A program made the position numbers and the translations under genes. Below, piece after piece: positions 1 to 9,167 of a stretch of DNA of 64,000 nucleotides (position 1 is the first letter of the stretch; every line of letters begins with the position of its first letter). The DNA is from VRUE01 sp963697695 (GTDB taxonomy: Bacteria; Actinomycetota; Thermoleophilia; Solirubrobacterales; 70-9): positions 868,001-932,000 of the forward strand of contig OY969094.1 in the NCBI GenBank assembly GCA_963697695.1, given 5' to 3'. The notes beneath the pieces are model-generated. The model made no database searches, had not been told where the DNA came from, and saw nothing but the letters and a program-made list of their open reading frames with translations.

Positions 1-815
1 TTGCCTTCTGCGTCGAACTCATAGATCGCCGCTTCCGGTTTTTCATAGCCGGGTTTGAGGTTGTCGGCGATCAGCAGGTGCTCGTTGTTCGGGTCGACGG
101 TCAGGCCGGCATTGGCGAGCGAGACGAATTTGCCGGCGGTGGAGCCTTTGATCGTGCGCGCCGGCTGCAGCGGGTCGCTCGCCGGTTCGTAGACCTTGAC
201 GGTGTCATCGACAGCGTCCGGCACGTAGACCTTTTTGCCTGCCGGGTCGACCGCGACGCCGTAGCCGTCGACGAGGCTGCCGAGACCGATCTGAAGGACC
301 GGCGTTCCGGACGGTTCGTAGACGGCGACGTAGGTGCGGCGGTTGACGTAGACCCTGCCGGCGGCGTCGACCGCCACTCCCGTGGCATTGCCGGGATCGA
401 ACAACTGAATGGTTGGCCGCAGCCGCACGACCCCCTGATGCCAGAAGCTGGCGTAGAGGTTGCCGGCGGAGTCGTGAGCGAGGGCGCAGGGACCTTCCGG
501 CGGCACGTTCGGTGCGGCCGCAGCGGCGTTGATCGACGGCGGAAAGTACATGCCGGTTTCAGGCGAGAAGCGGTGGACTTCGTGGTGGTAGTAGTCGGAG
601 ACGAAGAGCGTGCCGGCGCCGATGGCGAGGCCGCAGGCTCCTTCGACCTGCCCTTCCGCGTTGCCGGGAGGGATCAGGTTCCCCGGCGCCTCGCTGGTCT
701 GCAGGAGCGCTGTTTTGAGCAGGGCCCTCTCCGCCTGCGCAGGAGCAACGCCGAGCGTGAGCGCCGTCGTCGCCACCAGGAGCAGGCAACCCAGCCTCCT
801 CGCCTTCGCCGTCAT
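1..815 (-). CDS. Exported NHL/SMP-30-like beta-propeller protein (3' end beyond window)
   Basis: The frame opens at ATG 815 and runs off the left edge without a stop, so only the first 271 residues are present. Residues 1-28 form a signal peptide ending VAPAQA. The mature part contains repeated units of the type G-V-A-V-D-x-x-G-x-(V/L)-Y-V, typical of NHL/SMP-30-like beta-propellers, for example around GVAVDAAGRVYV and GVAVDPAGKKVYV. The start overlaps the stop of the upstream gene as ATGA, so it is translationally coupled as the third gene of an exported-protein operon. Family knowledge suggests an extracellular or envelope propeller with binding rather than clear enzymatic function. No catalytic residue can be assigned, and the substrate is unknown. 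Confidence 0.8.
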   Translation of the reverse strand, partial: MTAKARRLGCLLLVATTALTLGVAPAQAERALLKTALLQTSEAPGNLIPPGNAEGQVEGACGLAIGAGTLFVSDYYHHEVHRFSPETGMYFPPSINAAAAAPNVPPEGPCALAHDSAGNLYASFWHQGVVRLRPTIQLFDPGNATGVAVDAAGRVYVNRRTYVAVYEPSGTPVLQIGLGSLVDGYGVAVDPAGKKVYVPDAVDDTVKVYEPASDPLQPARTIKGSTAGKFVSLANAGLTVDPNNEHLLIADNLKPGYEKPEAAIYEFDAEG

Positions 816-3622
816 CTCCTCCCCCCTTTCTTCTTTCCGCAGCGCGCTTTCAGGGTGGGATGAGCGCGCCAGCCGCGATTGCTGTGCCCGAGCAGCCTCG
901 CATTGCCAGGCAACGGGTTGCGGCAGAGGTTCTCCGCATTGACGAGGATGCCGCGTTTGCCGGCGTTCATCGCCAGCACGAACCTGGTCACCGGCGCGTC
1001 CGGAAGCGTCGGGAAGGTGCCGCGAATCCCGCCTTTGACCGAGTCGATTTTGCCCACGAGGTCGATCTCGATGCCCTGGCCACGCAGGGCGAAGACGAGA
1101 TCGGGAAGGGTGTTGTCGGAGGAACGCAGGTAGGCCGGTCCGGTCATCGGCGCATCGAGCAGCGGCGTGTCGACCCGGACGTGGCCGTAGACCGAGGCCC
1201 GCGGGCAGTTGTCGGCGGCGAACTGCGGTTTCGTGCAGATCGTGCCGATGTGATCCTGTTCGAGGAAGAGCGACGGCGGCAGCGTCACCTGCGCGGCGGC
1301 GATGTTGGCGTTGCGCTGCCGCGGTCGCACCACCACCCGCAGCGACGGGTAATCGCCGCGCCTGGTTCCTCCCTTGGCCCGCAGCGAGATCCTCGGCTTG
1401 AAGCCGAGCGCCGAGCAGTTGAAGGCCTGGAAGGGAGCGGTGGCGGTGGCGAGGGTGTCGTCGCTGCGGTCGTCGTAGCGCTGGCCGGCGCCGTTCAGAG
1501 CCGAGACGATCGAGAAGGGAGCGCAACTGGTCGGGTTGATCGTGACGTTCGGCCTGTCGATGTAGACACGCACGTCACGCAGGTGAATCGGGATGCCGTC
1601 GACGATGTGGGGGATCGGATCGGTGCCGGTGGCGTCGATCGAGACCTGCGCGGTCTGGGGGTCGACGCGAATCGCCGAACGGACGATCACCACCCCGAGG
1701 TCGAAGGGACCGACGAGAGCGGAGTTGACCGCGACGACAGAGAAGGAGGAGCCCCGGTAGGGACCGGCCAGGTAGAGCTTGCCCGGGGCATAGGAGAGCA
1801 CCGAGCCGACGCCGTAGCCGGAGAAGGTGCGGCCGATCAGGCTCGCTGCCGGACAGGAGGGATTGTCGCGCTCGGCAACGCCCGAGCGGCTCCGCGCCGC
1901 CTCGATCGCGGCGTCCGGGCAGTAGGGGATGCCGGCGATCTTGCCGAGCAGGCCCGGGGGCAATTGAGCCGAGTAGGAGACGATCTCCTGCTCGGTGACC
2001 TGCCTGGTCAGATGCAGGTAGAAGGGCGTAAAGGCGCCGGCTTGCGAGCTTATGCCGCCACCCTTCGCCTGCGGGGCGAAGGGGGCGAGACCGGAGGGAC
2101 ACGGCCCGCCGCCCGCCCCCGCCGTTATCGAGAGTGGCAGCGAAGCGTGCTCGACCACGCCGGGGTCGTGCCAGGGGGTGAAATCGGCCTGGGTCGAGAA
2201 GGCGCCGCAGGAAGTCGGAGTGGCCAGAGGGCTGCGCTGGCCTTCGCGGAAACTGATGCTGAGGTCGGAGTAGGGGAGCTGAGGCAGCCTGTCGAAGATC
2301 GCGGTCAGCCTGCCCGTTTTCGGATCCGGCCGCAGCTCGCCGGCCACCTTGACCAGGATGCCCCGGTCGATCGACTTCGCGACCAGGTAGATCGCGAGCA
2401 GGCTGCCGAAGGGGTTGTCGCGCGGCGCGGCGAGGAAGATCGCACCTTCGACCCGTTTGGCGATGATCGGGCTCTCGACGATGAAGTCGCCGATCTTCGA
2501 TTCGTTCGGACAACCCGCTCCCGGCGGAGAGGAAGGGGTCTCCGCCGCGTACTGAGCCGGGTTACAGACCCCCAGGCCGGCGCCGACGGAAGGGTTGATG
2601 GTCACCCCGTCGGGCAGGGTGACCACTGCCTTGCGCACCGGCGAGGGCGCGGATGCCTGCGGTTCGGTGACCCCCCGGGTGTCGACGACGATGGCGAACC
2701 GGTAACCCGAGGGGGACGAGGCCCGAGGATCGCTGAGCAGAGCGAGCGCGTGCGGTTCGAAGGGCAGTTTTTCGCAATCGAGGGCGGGCTTCTGGACGGT
2801 TCTGGTCACGGCGCCGGGCTGCTGCCAGGCACTTGCGGTGGCGGTAAAGCTCAGCGAGCTGTCGCACGAGGTGGGAAGAGTGAGGTAGGCGAGGGGGGTG
2901 TTTTCCCTTCGCAGCGGCCTGCCGACCGAGCATTTGGACCAACCGAAGGCCGGCTCCACCTCGTTGAGGCAGTCGCCGCGCTGATCGTTGTGGAGGACCG
3001 ACCACGGCGTGCCCCAGATGGTCAGAGCCAGCCCCTCGATGTCGACCAGCTGCGAGACGTTCGTCATCCTCAGGGTGATGCCGTACTCGCCATCGGCCTG
3101 GCGAATCGACGGAACCATGACGATCGGGGCGCCGAAGGGATTGAAGCCGAGCTCCGACGGAGCCCCCGGAGGCGGCTGCAGGTTGAATATGCCGAAGGTG
3201 CGCGTCGTCCCACCGCCGAACGAGGAGCGCACGGTTGCGATCCCGACCTGACTCGAATCGGGACAGTCCTCGCCGGAGAGGCTTTCTTCGAAGGGCGAGG
3301 AGCGCGGGGTGTGGAAATCCGCCTGCGAGCACTCTTCGATCGCGGTCGGGTTTTCGATCAGCCCCGGCGGCAACTCGACGCTGAGGTCGCGTAGGTCTCC
3401 GGCGCTGAACGGACCACCGCCTTCGGCCTCAAAGCCGACCTCGATCTCGAGCGCAACAGGATGGGAACCGGCTTCTGTGGCGGGTAACACACCCTCGGCG
3501 CGGACGTCGACGTCGAACCCTTCGTTGCCGGGGAGGAAGTCGAATGCCCCCGCAGTCGCGGGGGTGACCAGCACCGCCCCGCAGAGAGCGAGCAGGGCAA
3601 CCCAAAGGAGCCACCCCCTCAT
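812..3622 (-). CDS. Large exported hypothetical protein, beta-rich repeat family
   Basis: This encodes 936 aa. A signal peptide (residues 1-25, hydrophobic core WVALLALCGAVLV, cleavage near ATAGA) precedes a long beta-rich body. Loosely repeated units have the form L-P-x-G-(V/L)-x-x-N-P, C-P-x-x-S-x-(I/V)-G and Y-L-(A/V)-G-P, seen several times, for example around residues 150, 370 and 620. The many paired cysteines suggest disulfides outside the membrane. I recognise the style from unannotated large proteins of Solirubrobacterales-type genomes but cannot name a domain or function. It overlaps its upstream neighbour by ATGA and its downstream neighbour by ATGA, so all three are probably made together and act together at the cell surface (inference). 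Confidence 0.85.
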   Translation of the reverse strand: MRGWLLWVALLALCGAVLVTPATAGAFDFLPGNEGFDVDVRAEGVLPATEAGSHPVALEIEVGFEAEGGGPFSAGDLRDLSVELPPGLIENPTAIEECSQADFHTPRSSPFEESLSGEDCPDSSQVGIATVRSSFGGGTTRTFGIFNLQPPPGAPSELGFNPFGAPIVMVPSIRQADGEYGITLRMTNVSQLVDIEGLALTIWGTPWSVLHNDQRGDCLNEVEPAFGWSKCSVGRPLRRENTPLAYLTLPTSCDSSLSFTATASAWQQPGAVTRTVQKPALDCEKLPFEPHALALLSDPRASSPSGYRFAIVVDTRGVTEPQASAPSPVRKAVVTLPDGVTINPSVGAGLGVCNPAQYAAETPSSPPGAGCPNESKIGDFIVESPIIAKRVEGAIFLAAPRDNPFGSLLAIYLVAKSIDRGILVKVAGELRPDPKTGRLTAIFDRLPQLPYSDLSISFREGQRSPLATPTSCGAFSTQADFTPWHDPGVVEHASLPLSITAGAGGGPCPSGLAPFAPQAKGGGISSQAGAFTPFYLHLTRQVTEQEIVSYSAQLPPGLLGKIAGIPYCPDAAIEAARSRSGVAERDNPSCPAASLIGRTFSGYGVGSVLSYAPGKLYLAGPYRGSSFSVVAVNSALVGPFDLGVVIVRSAIRVDPQTAQVSIDATGTDPIPHIVDGIPIHLRDVRVYIDRPNVTINPTSCAPFSIVSALNGAGQRYDDRSDDTLATATAPFQAFNCSALGFKPRISLRAKGGTRRGDYPSLRVVVRPRQRNANIAAAQVTLPPSLFLEQDHIGTICTKPQFAADNCPRASVYGHVRVDTPLLDAPMTGPAYLRSSDNTLPDLVFALRGQGIEIDLVGKIDSVKGGIRGTFPTLPDAPVTRFVLAMNAGKRGILVNAENLCRNPLPGNARLLGHSNRGWRAHPTLKARCGKKKGGRR

Positions 3623-5991
3623 CGCGCCCGGACCCCCTGGGGCTTGCCGTGGCCTTTATCCCGCCCTCTCCGGCGGTGCTTTCTGCGCTTTTGGCGCTGC
3701 TGTTCCTTCGCCTGCTTGCTGCGCTTGGGCCCGAAGAATTTCTTCGGCGGGTTGCCGGAGCTGGGCGTGAGGGTGCCGGGGGATGGATCGTCGGGGGGAG
3801 AGGGCAGCGCCTGGCAGGCATCGCCGATGCAGGCGATCGGCTGCTGCACTTCAGCGAAGCCACCGCCGATGCGGGCGTCGTAGACGTCGATCGAGCCGGG
3901 ATCGGCGCCGACCAGCGACTCCTCCGTGATGAAGAAGACGTCGGAGCCGGCGGCGGTCGCGTCGAGGAACCTGGCGCCACCGGGGCTGCGACCGCTGGAG
4001 ATCAGCCTGACGCAGCCCGGCGCACGGTTGCAGTCCCCGACCCCGATCGCCTCCCACTGGTACACGTCGGGACGGGAATTCGTGTCGTGCGCGACCAGCG
4101 CGTCCTCGGAATCGAAGAAGACGCGCGCACCCGCGGCCGTCAGCGCGCGAGGCTTGTAGGCCTTGGTGGTCCCGTTGGCCTGGACACCGGGAATCGTCGA
4201 GGGCCCTCGTGGACGTTCGCCGCTCGGGTTGCACGAGATGCAGACCAGCGACGCACCTCCCGCGACAGGCGACCGGTAGAGGTAGACCTCGAGATCGGGT
4301 TGCTTGGTCTCGGCATCGAGGTTGTCGTAGCCGGTCAGTTCGACGGCGGAGAGGAAGAGGAGATGCGTACCGTCATCGCCGACCCGGGCGGTGCCCGTGG
4401 CTGGGGGGTAGTTGCTCGGTGCTGCCGCCAGGGCCCCGCCGGCCACCGTCGCGACCGTCCCGTTGTGCCATTGCCGCAAGGCGGTGGCGTCTTGGTAGTA
4501 GACGTAGTCGCCGCCGGCAGAGGCGCCGAGCACACCGACGACGCCTCCTGCCGGGGTGATGTCCGTGGCGGTTTTCGTCGCCGCCTCGAAGCGGTACAGG
4601 TGGCCCCCTTTTGTGAAGAAGGCGACTGCACCATCCGGCGTCGCCGCCTGGAAGGTCCCCCCTCCCCCCTGCGCTTGGTCGACCTGATGGGTCTGGGCTG
4701 CTTCGCGCAGGTAGAGATTTCCCCCGTGGGTCCAGTAGATGCGCGAGCCATCGCTCGACACGGCTCCGTTGGGAGCGGCGATCGAGGCGCCGGGAGAGGC
4801 AGTGGTGGCGCCGGGCAGCAGGTTCACAGTCCGCAGCCCGCTCGCTGACCAGGCGTAGAGATTCGTAGCTGCGGGATCGCAGCGCCCGGGGGGGCCCGGA
4901 ACTTCGCTGGAATCGGCGGTCAGCGACGCGCAGCTGGAGAGCACCACGTGACCCAGATCGGGGCCGGCGGCGGCGAAGGACACTTCGAGCGCCTGCGGCG
5001 CGAGGGCGCTGTGTTTGACGTCAGCCAGGCTGAGCAGCGAGGACAACGTCCCGCCCGCGCTGTCGCGCAGGTAGTAGGCCATGTACCCAGCCGGTGCGCC
5101 GCTGCCCGGCAGCGGCGGGTTCGGCGATGGGCAGCCTGCGAGCTCGCCGCGGCAGGGAAAGCCGCCGAAGAGCAGGGCTCGCGAGAGATCGGTGGAGAAG
5201 AGGCGATAGGGGGTGCCGTCGGGCCGATCGCCATAGGCGGCGGAGTCGAGTGGGGTCGAGACGTTCTCGGTGCTCCAGCCCGCTGCGGATCGCCGCGAGA
5301 GGTACTGGCTGCCCGGCGGTGCCGACTCGGCGTCGCCGAAGGCGGTGCCGGCGCCGTAGGTGGCGATCGGAGCGCTTGGATTTGCGGGCGCAACAGCGGC
5401 AGCCTGGATGTCCCCGCCCCCGAAGAGCGCTTCCGGAGCGGCAATCGCACCGCCTCCCTTGTCCACCGGGGAGACCATCTCCCAGCCGCGACCGTCGGGG
5501 AGGCGAAAGCTTTCAGGTTCCGCCTCCATCGTCAGCAGGCTGTGCTCGGGACCTTCGACGGTGTCGGCGGAGTTGGTTGCCACCACCCTGTAGCGGTAGA
5601 CGGTCGCCGGGGTCAGCCTGCCGTTCAGGACCCCGAACACCTCCAGGGGTTCGGATATTTTCGCCGCTTCCGGTGCCACCCCGGCACCGAAGAACCCTTC
5701 CCGCGAAGCCGCCAGATTGGCCTGGTATGCAGCTTCGCTGATGTATTCGAAGCGGTATCCGGTGCTGAGTTCGTTCGGGTCTATCTCGGCGTGAAGGAGC
5801 GCCCCTTTGGTCGAGACGCCGGTCACCCAGGTGGCTTTGATCAGCGGCGGTCCGGCCGCCGACGCAACCTGGGGTCCGAGAAGAGCGGCCACACAGACGA
5901 CGAAGGCCACCAGCGCCGAGTGGGCCGCACGACCTCGCAGGCACCCGACAGCCGAGCCTGTGTATGACGATGCCTGCTCTAGGCGTCCCAC
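3619..5991 (-). CDS. Exported Fn3/beta-propeller protein with polybasic C-terminal tail
   Basis: GTG 5991 has a GGAG element upstream and gives 790 aa. A TTG at 6078 is an alternative start that would add 29 residues and lie closer to the promoter. A hydrophobic segment (AHSALVAFVVCVAALLG, about residues 23-40) acts as signal peptide or anchor. Next comes a fibronectin-III-like domain (YRFEY ... PATVYRYRVVATNS) and then several PD40/WD40-like blades such as DGSRIYWTHGGNLYL, DGTHLLFLSA and GSDVFFITEESLVG. The last 45 residues are very rich in Lys and Arg (KKFFGPKRSK...), which could bind anionic wall polymers (inference). It is the first gene of the three-gene operon. Function unknown. Confidence 0.82.
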   Translation of the reverse strand: MGRLEQASSYTGSAVGCLRGRAAHSALVAFVVCVAALLGPQVASAAGPPLIKATWVTGVSTKGALLHAEIDPNELSTGYRFEYISEAAYQANLAASREGFFGAGVAPEAAKISEPLEVFGVLNGRLTPATVYRYRVVATNSADTVEGPEHSLLTMEAEPESFRLPDGRGWEMVSPVDKGGGAIAAPEALFGGGDIQAAAVAPANPSAPIATYGAGTAFGDAESAPPGSQYLSRRSAAGWSTENVSTPLDSAAYGDRPDGTPYRLFSTDLSRALLFGGFPCRGELAGCPSPNPPLPGSGAPAGYMAYYLRDSAGGTLSSLLSLADVKHSALAPQALEVSFAAAGPDLGHVVLSSCASLTADSSEVPGPPGRCDPAATNLYAWSASGLRTVNLLPGATTASPGASIAAPNGAVSSDGSRIYWTHGGNLYLREAAQTHQVDQAQGGGGTFQAATPDGAVAFFTKGGHLYRFEAATKTATDITPAGGVVGVLGASAGGDYVYYQDATALRQWHNGTVATVAGGALAAAPSNYPPATGTARVGDDGTHLLFLSAVELTGYDNLDAETKQPDLEVYLYRSPVAGGASLVCISCNPSGERPRGPSTIPGVQANGTTKAYKPRALTAAGARVFFDSEDALVAHDTNSRPDVYQWEAIGVGDCNRAPGCVRLISSGRSPGGARFLDATAAGSDVFFITEESLVGADPGSIDVYDARIGGGFAEVQQPIACIGDACQALPSPPDDPSPGTLTPSSGNPPKKFFGPKRSKQAKEQQRQKRRKHRRRGRDKGHGKPQGVRAR

Positions 5992-6105
5992 GTAAGTCTT
6001 TCTCCGCCCCCTGAAACCCACTTCGGCGGTGCTGCCGCCGAGGTCCGATTCCCCTTGCTCGATCCCGAGGAACTTCAATGCCCGGACCCACCCGAGCCGA
6101 GAAGA

Positions 6106-6134
6106 ACCTTACGGTACCGCTAGGGGCTTATCAA
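6106..6134 (-). promoter_or_regulatory. Sigma70-like promoter of the exported-protein operon
   Basis: On the minus strand a -35 box TTGATA (6134-6129) is separated by exactly 17 nt from a -10 box TAAGGT (6111-6106). This is the only good promoter between transketolase and the exported-protein operon. Transcription would start near 6099, leaving about 20 nt to the TTG at 6078 or about 110 nt to the preferred GTG at 5991. Confidence 0.55.
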
Positions 6135-6142
6135 GAAACGCG

Positions 6143-8002
6143 CTAAGGCCCCGAAGGGAGCGCTTTCTCGACCGCGGAGACGATGTGAGCGGCGTCGATT
6201 CCAGCCGCAGCCAGCAGTGCTTGCGGGGGGCCGCTACCTGGCCGCCCGGAGACGGCGAGGCGGATCAGCGGCGTGCCGGCGCCGGCCTCGGCGAGAACCC
6301 CGGCGACGACCTCGCCGATCCCACCCTCGGGCCAGTGGTCCTCCACGGTCACCAAGACCTGCGTCTCCTCCGCCGCTGCAAGCAGCGTGGCGGAGTCGAC
6401 GGGCTTGACCGAGTAGAGGTCGATCACCCGTGCCGAGACCCCACGTCCGGCAAGCTCTTCGGCGGCCGCGAGGCATTCGTGCAGGGTGATCCCGGCACCG
6501 ATCAGGGTGACGGCATCCTCGCCGCTGGAGCGCAGCGTATGGCTGCCACCGATCCGGAAACTCTCATCCGGGCCATAGAGCACCGGCGTCGCTTCGCGGG
6601 TCGTGCGCATGTAGCTGAAGCCACGGTGCCGGCGCATCGCGTCGAGCAGCTGCACCGTCTGGTTGGCATCGCCGGGATAGAGGACGACGCTGTCGAAGAC
6701 GGCCCGGAACGAGGCGATGTCCTCGAGCGCCATCTGCGAGGGCCCGTCGGGGCCGATCGAGACGCCGACGTGAGAGCCGCAGAGCTTCAGGTCGGCGGCG
6801 GAGATCGCGCCCATGCGGATGAAGTCGTAGGCGCGGCTGAGGAAGGCGCCGAAGGAAGAGGCGAACGGCTTCCAGCCGCGGGTCTGCATGCCGATCGCAG
6901 AAGCGACCATCTGCTGCTCGGCGATGTACATCTCGAAGAAGCGATCCGGGTGCTTGGCGGCGAAGCGTTCGGCGTAGGTCGAGTTGCCGACCTCGCCGTC
7001 GAGCGCCACGACCTTCTCGTCGATCGAGCCGAGCCAGGCGAGAGCGTCGCCGTAGGCGCCGCGCGTCGCGACCTTCTCGCCGACCTCATAGCTGGGCCGC
7101 TCGACCTCCGCCCGCTCGACCTCGAACGGCTTCGCCTGCGACGGAGGCTGCACCTCGACGCCGATCTCACGGATGCCGCCCAGCTCCTCGATCGCGGCCT
7201 CGGGGTCGGCCAGCGGCTTGCCGTGCTGGTTTTCCTTGTCCTCCACCGCGGAGACGCCCGATCCCTTCTTGGTGCGGGCGAAGATCACCGCCGGCAGGTC
7301 GACCTCGAGCGCGGCCGCGTAGGCGGCGTCGATCGCGTCGAAGTCGTGGCCGTCGATCTCCTGCACGTGCCAACCGCAGGCTTGCGCCCGCGCCGCCAGC
7401 GAGGAGGTGTCCCACTCGTGCATGGTCGGGCCGCGCTGGCCGAGCCGGTTGACGTCGACGACCGCGATCAGGTTGCTCAGCTTGGCGTGGCCGGCGTGCT
7501 CGAAGGCCTCCCACATCGATCCCTCCGCCAGCTCGGAGTCGCCGCAGAGCACCCAGACACGCAGGTCGGATGACTCCAGACGAGAGGCGGCCGTGGCGAT
7601 GCCGACCGAGATCGGCAGACCCTGCCCGAGCGAGCCGGTGGCAACGTCGACCCAGGGGATTTCCGGCGTCGGGTGCCCCTGCAGGCGGGAACCGAACTCG
7701 CGGAAGGTCAGCAGCTCCTCGTCGTCGATCGCGCCCGCCGCCTTGTAGAGCGCGTAGAGAAGCGGCGAGGCGTGGCCCTTGGAGAAGACGAGGTGGTCGT
7801 TGGCGGGGTTCTCGGGAGCGTCGAAGTCGTAGCGAAGGTGACCGGAGAAGAGCACGGCCATCAGATCGGCTGCCGACATCGACGAGGTCGGATGACCCGA
7901 GCCGGCCGCGGCGCTGGAGCGCACCGCGTCGACGCGAAGCTGCTGGGCAAGCTCACGCAGCTGCTCGCGGCTCGCGCTGTCCTGGGATATGACCTGGTTC
8001 AA
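6143..8002 (-). CDS. tkt: Transketolase, short (animal-like) form
   Basis: This encodes 619 aa, the length of the short transketolase class rather than the ~665 aa E. coli type. The thiamine-diphosphate segment reads GDSELAEGSMWEA followed by N-R-L-G-Q, so the family GDGE is GDSE here. The N-terminal AAGSGHPTSSMS and HLVFSKGHASPLLYA and the central pyrimidine-binding domain (YAERFAAKHPDRFFEMYIAEQ) are intact. It transfers two-carbon ketol units in the non-oxidative pentose-phosphate pathway. TTG 8002 is the first possible start after an in-frame stop and has AGAGGG seven nt upstream. It follows nadA by 49 nt and may be cotranscribed with it. Confidence 0.95.
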   Translation of the reverse strand: MNQVISQDSASREQLRELAQQLRVDAVRSSAAAGSGHPTSSMSAADLMAVLFSGHLRYDFDAPENPANDHLVFSKGHASPLLYALYKAAGAIDDEELLTFREFGSRLQGHPTPEIPWVDVATGSLGQGLPISVGIATAASRLESSDLRVWVLCGDSELAEGSMWEAFEHAGHAKLSNLIAVVDVNRLGQRGPTMHEWDTSSLAARAQACGWHVQEIDGHDFDAIDAAYAAALEVDLPAVIFARTKKGSGVSAVEDKENQHGKPLADPEAAIEELGGIREIGVEVQPPSQAKPFEVERAEVERPSYEVGEKVATRGAYGDALAWLGSIDEKVVALDGEVGNSTYAERFAAKHPDRFFEMYIAEQQMVASAIGMQTRGWKPFASSFGAFLSRAYDFIRMGAISAADLKLCGSHVGVSIGPDGPSQMALEDIASFRAVFDSVVLYPGDANQTVQLLDAMRRHRGFSYMRTTREATPVLYGPDESFRIGGSHTLRSSGEDAVTLIGAGITLHECLAAAEELAGRGVSARVIDLYSVKPVDSATLLAAAEETQVLVTVEDHWPEGGIGEVVAGVLAEAGAGTPLIRLAVSGRPGSGPPQALLAAAGIDAAHIVSAVEKALPSGP

Positions 8003-8051
8003 GACGTAGCCCTCTTCCTCGTGCCGACCGGAAGGCGGACTTTATCTCGCG

Positions 8052-9083
8052 CTAACCGATCGCGACCATCCGCTCGATCGGGATCCGGGCCCGCTCGGCG
8101 ATCTCGGCCGGAACGCTGACCTCGAAGCGCATATCGCGCAGGCTGTCGCGCAGCTTCGGCAGCGTGATCATCTTCATGTACTTGCAGAAGGCCATTCGGT
8201 TTGCCTCGACCAGATTGGCTCGCGGCGCGGCCTGCTGGAGCGGATAGAGCATCCCGTTCTCGGTGGCGACGACGAAGCTGCCATCCGGGTTGGCTTCGAC
8301 GTGCTTCAGCATCCCCGAGGTCGAGAGCATGTGAACGCCCTCGGCCTCGATGTCTCCCGAAGCGACGTACTCCATCGCCTGGGTCGAGCAACCGCACTCG
8401 GGGTGGATCAGGAACTCCGCCTCGGGGTTCTCGGCCCGGGTCCGGGCGATGTCGCCGGGCCTGATCCCGGCGTGGACGTGGCACTCGCCGTCCCAGATAT
8501 GGAAACGGCCACGGCGCTCCGTGTCCTCGATCAGACCGGTCTCGCGCTCGACGAAAGCGCCCAGCCACATGTCGGGACCGAAGAGGATCTCGGTCTCCGG
8601 GCCGTGCTCCGCCCAGATGTGCTCGACCACCTGCACCGCGTTGGACGAGGTGCAGCAGTAGTCGGTCTCCGCCTTCACCTCGGCAGAGGTGTTGACGTAC
8701 ATGACGACCAGCGCACCGGGATACTCGGCCTTCCAGGCGCGCAACTGGTCGGCATCGATCGAGTCGGCCAGCGAGCAGCCGGCGTCGAGGTCGGGGATCA
8801 GCACCGTCTTCTCCGGCGAGAGGATCGAGGCCGTCTCGGCCATGAAGTGGACGCCGCAGAAAGCGATCGCGTCGGCATCTGTCTCAGCCGCCTGGCGCGA
8901 GAGCCCGAGCGAGTCGCCCATGTGGTGGGCGACGTCCTGGATCTCGGGCAGCTGGTAGTTGTGAGCGAGAATGACCGCATTGCGCTCGGCGGCGAGCGCA
9001 CGCACCTCATCGCTCAGAGCAGCGATCTCTTCGGGCGAGAGAGCGTCCGGTGAAGTGGGTTGGATCGTCGGGAGCTCTTGCAC
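8052..9083 (-). CDS. nadA: Quinolinate synthase A
   Basis: This 343-aa protein condenses iminoaspartate with dihydroxyacetone phosphate to quinolinate in NAD biosynthesis, using an oxygen-sensitive [4Fe-4S] cluster. The NadA hallmarks are present: ILAHNYQLPEIQDVAHHMGDSLGLS near the N-terminus, the first cluster Cys in AFCGVHFMAETA, the second in DYCCTSSNA, and the third in HPECGCS. The GTG start at 9083 has a strong GGAAAGGAAGG ribosome site. It is divergent from the DNA glycosylase gene and upstream of transketolase. nadC lies 1 kb away, but no L-aspartate oxidase (nadB) is seen in this window. Confidence 0.96.
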   Translation of the reverse strand: MQELPTIQPTSPDALSPEEIAALSDEVRALAAERNAVILAHNYQLPEIQDVAHHMGDSLGLSRQAAETDADAIAFCGVHFMAETASILSPEKTVLIPDLDAGCSLADSIDADQLRAWKAEYPGALVVMYVNTSAEVKAETDYCCTSSNAVQVVEHIWAEHGPETEILFGPDMWLGAFVERETGLIEDTERRGRFHIWDGECHVHAGIRPGDIARTRAENPEAEFLIHPECGCSTQAMEYVASGDIEAEGVHMLSTSGMLKHVEANPDGSFVVATENGMLYPLQQAAPRANLVEANRMAFCKYMKMITLPKLRDSLRDMRFEVSVPAEIAERARIPIERMVAIG

Positions 9084-9167
9084 GAGCCCTTCCTTTCCTG
9101 ATGTTCGCTGGCCCGGCAGTCGCCTTCAACCAGTCGAATGAACGTTGTTCAAGTCTACCCTCTCGGC

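Noticed and set aside
860..3394. Long plus-strand open frame antisense to the 936-aa exported protein
   Set aside because: It is an artefact of high-GC third-position bias. It lacks domains, is Arg/Gly-rich, and the minus-strand gene has a signal peptide and coupled neighbours.
9139..9151. SOS-box-like palindrome TGAAC-GTT-GTTCA before the DNA glycosylase
   Set aside because: LexA sites in Gram-positives need GAAC-N4-GTTC; the spacer here is 3 nt, so a true LexA site is unlikely.
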